Positions 55,651 to 64,000 of a stretch of DNA of 64,000 nt are shown here, piece by piece. The notes under the pieces are model-generated. The model saw nothing but the letters and a program-made list of their open reading frames with translations. It ran no database searches and was not told the DNA's origin. Positions within the stretch are counted from its first letter, which is position 1. Every line of letters begins with the position of its first letter. The stretch is from positions 370,923,633 through 370,987,632 of the forward strand of contig NC_053039.3 of the NCBI RefSeq assembly GCF_002575655.3, read 5' to 3'. This DNA is from Aegilops tauschii subsp. strangulata. Lineage: Eukaryota > Streptophyta > Magnoliopsida > Poales > Poaceae. A program made the position numbers and the translations under genes.

Positions 55651-57694
55651 ACCAATTTAGGCCAAAAGCCTAAGCTTGGGGGAGTACGTATTTCCCACCG
55701 ACATTACATTTATGTTCACATACACTCATTGCTAGATGTCGGTGCTCATACTCTTTCATTGTATTATCCATGCTAGTTTATTTTCTTTTTCTTGCTTTCT
55801 TCTTGTGTGTTTGATAAACCTTAAGAAAACCAAAAAAATTAGTAGTAGCTTTTAGTTAGTTTACTTTTCATTCTGTAGTAGTAATAATTAAAAAGAAACC
55901 CCAAAAAAATATTTCTTGTTCTTCTTTTGCTTGTTGGGAGCTTTCCCGTGTAAATAGTTTTTTTTCTTTTCTTTTCTTTGGGGGTTGATAGGAGAAGACC
56001 ATGATTAAATTGTTGAAATGGCTCTTATATGCATTGTTGTTGATTTAACCAAGAGCCCATATTGCCTTGTCTTCTCCTGTTTATTGAATGCTCGCAGATT
56101 CTAGCTTAGTCCAATGCACGTGCACTCTTATTATTATTCACATCGTTCAGTCGTGCAAGTGAAAGGCAATTATGACGATATATGATTGACTGATTGAGAT
56201 GAGAGAAGCTGGTATGAACTCGACCTCTCTTGTTTTTGTAAGTATGATTAGTTCATCGTTCCTGATTCAGCCTATTATGAATGAACATGCTTGCAATGAC
56301 AATTAGAGATCATAGTTGCTTATGCCATGCTTGATTAGCTATGAGTTATAATGGTTTACCTTCCGTGCCAACATGCTATTAAAATGGTTGTGATGTGGTA
56401 TAGTGGCGTGGTATCGTCCTTTGAATGATTTAAGTGACTCGACTTGGCACATGTTCACACATGTAGTTGAAACAAATCAACATAGCCTTCACGATATTTA
56501 TTTTTATTGTGGATTATATCCTAGTCATGCTCGTACTTAATGTTTATTAATTTTAATGCATGTTCATGACTGTTGTCGCTCTCTAGTTGGTCGCTTCCCA
56601 GTCTTTTGCTAGCCTTCGCTTGTACTAAGCGGGAATACTGCTTGTGCATCCAATCCCTTAAACCCCAATATGTTCCATATGAGTCCACTACCTTCCTATA
56701 TGCGGTATCTACCTGCCGTTCCAAGTAAATTTGTATGTGCCAAACTCCAAACCTTCAAATGAAATTCTGTTTTGTATGCTCGAATAGCTCATATATCAAC
56801 TAGGGTTGTCCGTATCTTCCATGCTAGGCAGGTTATTCTCAAGAGGAGTGGACTCCGCTCCTCACTCACGAGAAAATGGCTGGTCACCGGGATGCCCAGT
56901 CCCATGCTTTATGCAAACTAAATCAAATTAATTGCGAACAAAACTCCCCCGGGACTGTTGCTAGTTGGAGGCACTCGTTGTTTCGAGCAAGCCATGGATT
57001 GATGCTTGTTGGTGGAGGGGGAGTATAAACTTTACCATTTTTGTTTGGGAACCGCCTATAATGTGTGTAGCATGGAAGATATCGCCATCTCTTGGTTGTT
57101 ATGTTGACAATGAAAGTATGCCGCTCAAAATATTATTTATCTCTATTTCAAAACCGAGCTCTGGCACCTCTACAAATCCCTGCTTCCCTCTACGAAGGGT
57201 CTATCTATTTACTTTTATGTTGAGTCATCACCCTCTTATTAAAAATCACTAGCTGGAGAGCGCAGCTGTCATTTGCATCCATTACTATTAATTTATATTG
57301 GGTATGACTATGACTGGATCTCTTTTACCATGAATTACAATGTCTAGTCAGTCCTTGATCTTTAAAGGTGCTCTGCATTTATGTTTTGCGGTCTCAGAAA
57401 GGGCTTGCGAGATACCATCTTGTTATATCATATTATGATTGTTTTGAGAAAGTGTTGTCATCCGAGATTTATTATTATGGCTCGCTAGTTGATTATGCCA
57501 TTGATATGAGTAAACATGAGACCTAAGAGTTATTGTGAATGTGGTTAGTCATAACCTTTGCTGAAAACTTGAATGCTGGCTTTACATATTTACAACAACA
57601 AGAGCAAACCGAGTTTGTAAAAGTTTTTCTTTATCACTTTCAGTTTATCAACTGAATTGCTTGAGGACAAGCAAAGGTTTAAGCTTGGGGGAGT
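55651..57694 (+). other. S3 3' noncoding interior
   Basis: 2.0 kb without a long frame, collinear with S1 26867-28904. It begins after the accessory ORF with GGCCAAAAGCCTAAGCTTGG and ends with the polypurine tract. The short plus-strand frame at 56965-57252 has no counterpart that argues for coding. Confidence 0.75.
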
Positions 57695-58910
57695 TGATAC
57701 GTCTCCGTCGTATCTACTTTTCCAAACACTTTTGCCCTTGTTTGGGACTCTAACTTGCATGATTTGAATGGAACTAACCCAGACTGACCCTATTTTCAGC
57801 AGACTTTCCATTGTGTTATTTATGTGCAGAAACAAAAGTTCTCGGAATGACCTGAAACTCCACGGAACATCTTTTCGGAAAATATTAAAAATACTAGAAG
57901 AAAAATCCACGTCAGGGGGCCCACACCCTGTCCACAAGGGTGGGGGCGCGCCCCCTACCTCGTGGGCCCCCTGACGCTCCACCGACCTCAACTCCAACTC
58001 CATATATTCACTTTCGGGGAGAAAAAATCAGAGAGAAGGATTCATCACGTTTTACGATATGGAGCCGCCGCCAAGCCCTAAAACCTCTCGGGAGGGCTGA
58101 TCTGGAGTCCGTTCGGGGCTCCGGAGAGGGGGATTCGTCGCCGTCATCATCATCAACCATCCTCCATCACCAATTTCATGATGCTCACCGCCGTGCGTGA
58201 GTAATTCCATCGTAGGCTTGCTGGACGGTGATGGGTTGGATGAGATCTATCATGTAATCGAGTTAGTTTTGTTAGGGTTTGATCCCTAGTATCCACTATG
58301 TTCTGAGATTGATGATGCTATGACTTTGCTATGCTTAATGCCTGTCACTAGGGCTCGAGTTGCATGATTTCAGATCTGAACCTATTATGTTTTCATGAAT
58401 ATATGTGAGTTCTTGATCCTATCTTGCAAGTCTATAGTCACCTACCATGTGTTATGATCCGGCAACCCCGAAGTGACAATAATCGGGACCACTCCCGGTG
58501 ATGACCGTAGTTTGAGGAGTTCATGTATTCACTATGTGCTAATGCTTTGTTCCGGTTCTCTATTAAAAGGAGGCCTTGATATCCCTTAGTTTCCATTAGG
58601 ACCCCGCTGCCACAGGAGGGTAGGACAAAAGATGTCATGCAAGTTCTTTTCCATAAGCACGTATGACTATATTCGGAATACATGCCTACATTACATTGAT
58701 GAATTGGAGCTAGTTCTGTGTCACCCATGTTATGATTGTTACATGATGAACCGCATCCGGCATAATTCTCCATCACCGATCCAATGCCTACGAGCTTTTC
58801 ACATATTGTTCTTCGCTTATTTACTTTTCCGTTGCTACTGTTACAATCACTACAAAACCCAAAAATATTACTTTTGCTATTGTTACCGTTACTTCCATAT
58901 TACTTTTCTA
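57695..58910 (+). mobile_element. S3 3' LTR, interrupted by CACTA2
   Basis: It starts TGATACGTCTCCGTCGTATC and runs to TACTTTTCTA at 58910. The other LTR copies continue there as CTAAATAC or similar, which identifies CTA (58908-58910) as the left 3 bp target copy. About 200 bp of the LTR lie beyond the window. Confidence 0.93.
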
Positions 58911-58923
58911 CACTACAAAAAAT

Positions 58924-59077
58924 ACACTTCCGTGATGATACGTGTTTGTCACAGTAGGTCATGTTTTTTGTCATGCATGTACATCCATGACAAATTTATG
59001 ACAGAATCAAGATAGTCATACCTGTGCTGTCGTAGAAGTGTTCCATGACATTACCAAAATTATCATCACGGAAGTGT
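58924..59077. repeat. 17 bp inverted repeat near the CACTA2 terminus
   Basis: ACACTTCCGTGATGATA (58924-58940) is matched exactly by its complement TATCATCACGGAAGTGT (59061-59077). The sequence starts 13 bp inside the terminus. Between them lie several GTCATG/CATGAC motifs. Confidence 0.9.
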
Positions 59078-59356
59078 CCAGTTCCATGACGATAAATCGC
59101 GCGTCATAGAAGTGCTTTCGTCAAGGGTGACCGACACGTGGCATCCACCGTAACGGAACGCCGTTAAGCTATCGGGTCGGGTTTTGGATCCGATAACCCG
59201 TTAACAGCCCTGACCAATGGGGATTTTCCACGTGTAAAATCATCAGTGGCTGGAGGAGACACGTGTCAGGTCCGCGTTGGCACAGGTGTCACTCATCCAA
59301 TGGGCGAGACGCGCCTATGATATGTTGAGACGTGGACCGGCCCATCAAGTTTAAAT

Positions 59357-59710
59357 GGGTCGGCCCAACTGAAGGCCCACAAGATTTTGCGGACCATAAT
59401 GGGCCGGCCCAGCTAAAGGCCCACGAGATTTTGCGGACCATAATGGGCTGGCCCAGCTAAAGGCCCACAAGATTTTGTGGGCCATAATGGGCCGGCCCAG
59501 GTAAAGGCCCACAAGATTTCTGTGTGCCATAATGGGCCGGCCCAGGTAAAGGCACACAAGATTCTTGCAGATCATAACGGGCCGGGCCAGCTAAAGGCCC
59601 ACGAGATTTCGCCGACATTAATGGGCCGGCCCAGCTATAGGCCCACAAGATTTTGTGGACCCTAGTAGGCCGGCCCATTAACTGGCTGCCATATTTTGGG
59701 CCAAATGCCG
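59357..59710. repeat. 44-45 bp tandem array with GGGCCGGCCC motifs
   Basis: Eight units begin at about 59357, 59401, 59445, 59489, 59534, 59579, 59623 and 59667. Each has GGGCCGGCCCAGCTAAAGGC (or a variant) and a CCACAAGATTTTG part. The period of 45 gives repetitive open frames on both strands, which are not genes. More degenerate GGCCC motifs continue to about 60235. Confidence 0.92.
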
Positions 59711-60509
59711 GCCCATATTTGATCCGGTCCATTAATGGCCTGCCACACTCCGGGCCTAATAGTGGCCCATATGAGATTCGGCCCGTTAAAAGCCTACCAC
59801 GTTCTGGGTCAAATTACGGCCTAGATCAGGTCCGGCCCTTTAAGAGGCTTTGGGCTCAATTATGGCCCATATCAGATTCGGCCCGTCAACTGGACAGTAT
59901 GCTTTTGGGCCCACTTGCTAAAGGCCCACTTAGTAATTCGGCCTGATATTAGTTTTGGCCTGTTAAGGGCCCGTTTAACATTTCGGCCCTATATTAATTT
60001 CGGCCTGTTAAAAGCCCGTCATATAGTTGGGCCTAACTACGGCCCGGTTTGCATCCGGCCTGCTCGCAGCCGATATCTGATTGGGCCAAACAAGGACCGA
60101 GACAATTTTCGCCTTTTAAAAGGCTGTGATTTGATTCGCACAGTCATGGGCCGGGGTTCATTTCGGGCTGCTGCCGGCCCGTGAGCTGTTCGGCACGTTT
60201 CAGGCCCAACCTACATCGTGATTGCATGACGGCCCGATTATGTACCGTAATTTTACAGTTTGGCCAGTTTACCGCGAAGACAGGATATATATACATTAAA
60301 ATAACTGCAGCATCGCGAATAAGAAAAACCTAGACTATACAATAAAGAAATTACGGCATATTACATCCACTGGGCATCAAAGTTCGCCACTATGATAATA
60401 AAGCACAAGCAGACAGCAGATTACATACACTGGGCATCAAAGATCGCCAGCAGTGCAAATAAACATGCCGACAAAATAATATACAAAACCGACAGCACTT
60501 CAATAGAGT
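59711..60509. other. CACTA2 subterminal region, no supported gene
   Basis: Degenerate GGCCCAT and CGGCC(T/C) motifs continue to about 60235. AT-rich sequence with two copies of TACACTGGGCATCAAAG-like motifs (60366 and 60425) follows. It is downstream of the CACTA2 gene. Confidence 0.6.
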
Positions 60510-63162
60510 TCAAGAAAGGATAGCCCTGCTGGGGAGCTGCAGCTCAAGCAGCTGAGCAAGATGATGAGACTGCGCTTGTTCAACACTTATATCTTCCTCA
60601 CTCTGAAAGATAAACAAGCAGACAGTTGACAGGTTTTGCACATAAAAGTATCAGTGCTGACAATTCATCACATTTCTTACTGACGAATAAAGTGACACAG
60701 TTTAAAATTGCATTAACACAATATGGTATTGTTCAGGTCAAGACATGGCAGGAAATGACATTGTGAAGGAGTTGGCAGCTTCACGACACCACTGGATTAC
60801 AGATCAAGAACTCATAAGTATCAATGGTTAGTGTGCTGTCAATTTATACCATTTCAGATTGGCAAATAAAGAGATGGTTTAAATAATAGTAGAATGATAT
60901 GACATTGTTCATAGTTAAGACATTGCAGAATATGACATTGTGCTGTAGTGGGTAGGTTCACCACACCACTGGATTACAGATGAAGAACAGAAGCATACAT
61001 GCAGTGCAAAAGAAGATCACTTGCTCTGTATAGTTTAATTTACATGGTATGAAGAAGGAACTTGGTTGTACAACTGAAAACTTAAATTGAGAAAGGACAA
61101 AGTTTTGTTTATGAACTACATAATAAACTTTAAACAAGCAATTTGATGCAAACACCAAAAATAAACAGCTGTTGCAGTCATGCCTAACCAAATATATACA
61201 ACAAAGTTTGAAGGCTTGAGATGGACAAACTTACATTATTGGTGAAGACAGGCTCTATAAAGGCCTTGTCCATGCTGATGGGGGGGGGGCATTTCAAGAA
61301 GTTTACCACAGAATCTTCTTCAAAAGCATTGCCTTTATTCTACATTTTGTTAAGAGTAAATATAGATGTGATAATATATGAAAAAATGGAGAATATTTAA
61401 GATAAGATGAAGAGTGATGCTACATAACCAAGTAGCTATAAATGTAAGTGCAGCGATACAGGCAAAAGGTACAGCCAAGAGCAATGCACAACTAAACTTC
61501 TTCAGTACCAACCTTATGGTAAGAGTAAATATAGATCTTATGTGTAGAAAATGGAGGGCAAAGGAAAATAAGCTGCAGAGTGATGGTACATGAACAACTA
61601 CCTGTCATTATAAGTACACCGATAAAGGACATCATGTACTTACAAGAACAATGCAGAGCTAAAAAACATTGGCATTGGATATATTCTACACTAATGTAAC
61701 CATTCATACAGATCTGATAATTTGGAGCGAACAATTGATAAGCAAGCTATCATGCATACTGCTGTCACATAATGAACCAGGTATGTATGCAAGTACAGTG
61801 ATACAGGAAAACAGGTACTAACAAGAGCAAAGCAGCGAGCAGCATATTTGCGATATCCTGTCGTTCTTGTCAAACCGGAATTCTTCTTCGAGCAGATTTC
61901 CTGCAAAAAAGATCCGTAAGGCACATACGGAAAAGTACAAGTTCAAATTGTCATGTGATTTCATAGACAGTACCTCATCCTGGGAACGAGACCAGTGCAT
62001 AACAAGGTTTTTCCATTCAATGTCTTCTAAATTTAGCACAGGAGACTTCACCGGAAATTCGTTTATAGACTTGCCATCAAAGTGTGATTTCCTCAGGTAA
62101 CACCGATACTGCTGCAATGCTTCCTTGAAAAGCACAAGCAAGCTTTGCTCGTCATGACTATCCAGATTAACCCTCGCCTAGTTACAACAATGTAATGTAA
62201 ATCATTGATGTGTTCAATCAGCGGAAAACAGGAAAATAATAACCATGAATAATAGCACTTACACGTAAGTTGGACAGGAAGATGTGAAAATGGTGTTTGT
62301 CTTCACAATAATCTTCCCATGATGGGAATATATGCACGTAGTCCCTAACAACATTGAAAGCATTGTCTTTTAAATTGGGAATAAATGGAATGGGGTTCCA
62401 ATCTGCAGGAATTGGCCGTCTCTGCAGTTGGGATAGGTCTTCGGCCGGTGGACTTGCTGTACTTTTTGTTGGAGTGGGATTATTCTATGGTACAGCTGGT
62501 GCTATGGCAAATGAAATCGGTATACCTTTTGCTAGAGTGCAGGTCCTGTGTGGTGGGGCTAGTGGTGTGGCCAGTGAAGTATGGGTACAGTCTGCTGGAG
62601 TCGGTCCTACGTTTTGTGTCACTGGTTGTACAGACAATATAAGTGGGGTGCTGTCTGATTTCTCCGGCACCACCACATTTTTCAAGGACTTTGCTCGTGC
62701 TCCTTCAGGTTCGGCAATCACCCTCTTCCTTTTTGATGTCTGATGCACAAGAACAGCATTTGAGTGGAAAACATGTTATGATGACAGATGGAATATGTAT
62801 TGATCATGGATGGGCATGGCATCTCGACATATATGATGAGTAAACTAAGCAGATGGCGGTGCAACAAAGTAGAAGAAATGCAAGACAACATATGCTAGAT
62901 ACTCGCAATCAATAAAACATTGCCAAATTAGAACAGGCACCTTGATGGGTGAACAGGACAGGCCATCTGCCTTTGACTCCTCGAGGTTAGAACAGTCATT
63001 AGGATCATATTCTGAACAAGAACCAACAGGTGGGAAACGTATGAGTTTCATTGCATCCAGAATGGCACTCAATACCTTGGTGCCAATTTTGTAAGTCATT
63101 GCAGTGTTTAGCTTCAAGAGTGGACTGCTGCTAGTGCGACACAAATCAGCTACACAGATCAT
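60510..63162 (-). pseudogene. CACTA2 gene: En/Spm-type protein with Transposase_24-like segment
   Basis: Six minus-strand exons fit together in phase 0: 63162-62941 (MICVADLCRTSSSPLLKL; donor AAG|GTGCC), 62739-62263 (TSKRKRVIAEPEGARAK to FHIFLSNLR; donor GT|GTAAGT), 62177-61974 (ARVNLDSHDEQSLL, ALQQYRCYLRKSHFDGK, EWKNLVMHWSRSQDE), 61900-61823 (EICSKKNSGLTRTTGY), 61339-61235 (NKGNAFEEDSVVNFLK) and 60602-60510 (SEEDISVEQAQSHHLAQ and stop). The W..LV.HW and KK-T-GYRKYA motifs are those of plant Transposase_24-like proteins (from memory). One TAG at 62487-62485 interrupts exon 2. The 5' start is uncertain. Confidence 0.6.
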
Positions 63163-63192
63163 AGTGTAGATATAACGGGAAAACCTTAAGCA

Positions 63193-63414
63193 TCAGAGTA
63201 AAATCAGCAAAGTGGAACTTGCTGGAATATATGTGCTAGTATTGCCGGTACGGCTAGAAAGGCTTCGGATACCAGCTCTCTTCAAGTGAAGGTGCGGTAC
63301 TGTTAATATCAGTGTAACTCTCAAAGGCGACACAGCTCCCCGCATTTCCTTGCTATTCTTATAGGATTCAAGTGGGCAGGCCACAACAAATCCTATTCCT
63401 ATGTTTACAAGATC
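63193..63414 (-). pseudogene. Possible upstream exon of the CACTA2 gene
   Basis: After an acceptor-like TTCGTAG the minus strand reads DLVNIGIGFVVACPLES, then RGAVSPLRVTLILTVPHL and SSRTGNTSTYIPASST, to a stop. I recall this sequence as common in Triticeae CACTA elements. Its splice link to the downstream exon is unclear. Confidence 0.4.
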
Positions 63415-63525
63415 CTACGAATCAAAGAGGCTCAAAGTGTCCATCACAACCGACCGTATAGACCTCTACACTGCAAATGTCCCTGCTCATCTTCAGTACA
63501 AGGAACATGTTGTACTACTATCATA

Positions 63526-63684
63526 CTCCCTCTGTTCCAAAATATAAGTCTTGGTAGATATTTCCACTATGGATCACATACAGATGTATCCAGATACATT
63601 TTAGAGTGTAGATTCACTCATTTTGCTCCATATGTAGTCCATGGTGGAATCTATACAAAGACTTGTATTTAGGAACGGAGAGAG
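63526..63684. mobile_element. Stowaway (Tc1/mariner) MITE, 159 bp
   Basis: Terminal inverted repeats CTCCCTCTGTTCCAAAATAT and, at the right end, the complement CTCTCTCCGTTCCTAAATAC. The target dinucleotide TA is duplicated (63524-63525 and 63685-63686). The interior (ACATTTTAGAGTGTAGATTC) is typical of Triticeae Stowaway elements. Confidence 0.95.
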
Positions 63685-63690
63685 TACATA

Positions 63691-64000
63691 TTAAAGAAGA
63701 ACGGAAGAGGAACATGGTAAATAAGAGCAAGCAGATTTTGGATAATAAAATGTTGGTTGCGCAGTGCCCACACATGATGAACCAGAGCGCATTAAGAATG
63801 CAACTCCCAGCTGTCTCTCGACCATTTCAGGCGGTTGGATGAAGATCCTACGTCTCCTAAACCTTCTTCTTCCTCGTCTCTGATTCTTCCCATATAGAAC
63901 ACCGCACGGGCCGCCGGCCGGACCGCCGGCCCCCACCGCCTGTGTTCCTCCGCCACTCCCACCCCCCGCCCCCGCCCCAACCCCCACCCGCGTCGAGTTT
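63691..64000 (-). other. Possible 5' exon of the CACTA2 gene, GC-rich
   Basis: On the minus strand a Gly/Ala-rich then Arg-rich open frame (AGGPAGGPCGVLYGKNQ, RRRIFIQPPEMVERQLG) runs in from beyond the window. It is compatible with a CACTA 5' exon, but the composition alone gives open frames. Confidence 0.3.

Larger units (their letters stand above)
49487..58910 (+). mobile_element. S3: non-autonomous Athila-type Gypsy element, 3' LTR split by CACTA2
   Basis: 5' LTR 49487-50890, primer site 50902-50919, gag-protease, intact accessory ORF, polypurine tract (GCTTGGGGGAGT, 57683-57694) and 3' LTR from 57695. CACTA2 interrupts the 3' LTR at 58911; the rest of the LTR lies beyond the window, so the target duplication (left copy ACGGA, 49482-49486) cannot be checked. 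It has the same organisation as S1, in the opposite orientation, and no RT or integrase. Confidence 0.93.
58911..64000 (-). mobile_element. CACTA2: CACTA (En/Spm) transposon, partly in the window
   Basis: The left end is CACTACAAAAAATACACTTC with a 3 bp CTA target copy before it. It has subterminal repeats, a 44 bp tandem array and a spliced gene on the minus strand. The gene points towards 58911, so this is the element's 3' end. The other end is beyond 64000. A Stowaway MITE (63526-63684) is inserted in it. Confidence 0.8.

Noticed and set aside
59351..59732. Minus-strand frames with LGRPIMAH and GPLAGPAHYG repeats
   Set aside because: They come from the 45 bp tandem array, whose period is a multiple of three.

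Overview
The window is gene-poor intergenic DNA from a large grass genome, almost certainly Triticeae (wheat, barley, Aegilops or rye relatives). The reasons are a BARE1/WIS/Angela-type Copia LTR, several Athila-lineage Gypsy elements of the Sabrina/WHAM kind, CACTA elements with Triticeae-type termini, and a Stowaway MITE. Family names come from memory and were not checked against a repeat database. I see no convincing host gene; every recognisable coding segment belongs to a transposable element (TE).

Layout: 1-615 is the end of a minus-strand Athila-type LTR inserted in a decayed Copia element (616-11011). The 3' LTR of that Copia is split by a 7.1 kb element E1 (3769-10860, target duplication GACTA). 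11012-14893 is a patchwork of old fragments: a Gypsy-like LTR piece, an LTR with a tRNA-iMet-type primer site and a start of gag, and a possible LINE 3' end. E2 (14894 to about 24930, minus) has its 3' LTR split by a CACTA element (15839-19597) and its long ORF split by a Tat-type solo LTR (23572-24757, duplication TATCA). A Tat-lineage Gypsy element with gag, protease, RT, RNase H and integrase occupies about 24931-49486. It is broken by S1 (25463-35065, minus, duplication AGAAG) and M1 (38608-45883, minus, duplication CGCAG/CGTAG). S3 (49487 to beyond 58910, plus) lies in the 3' region of Tat, and its 3' LTR is broken by a second CACTA (58911 to window end) that carries a spliced minus-strand gene and a Stowaway MITE.

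How the parts relate: E1, E2, M1, S1 and S3 have LTRs, a primer site and a polypurine tract, but only gag-protease and/or accessory ORFs, with no RT or integrase. They are therefore expected to be non-autonomous and mobilised in trans. Only Tat and the Copia element carry pol here, and both are dead. The most interesting signals are: an intact 363-364 aa accessory ORF in both S1 and S3, preceded by a segment resembling the LTR promoter region; a duplicated primer-binding site in E1; repeated polypurine-tract-like motifs inside E1, E2 and M1; an antisense ORF downstream of the Tat integrase; and hairpin-forming sequences in the LTRs and CACTA elements.
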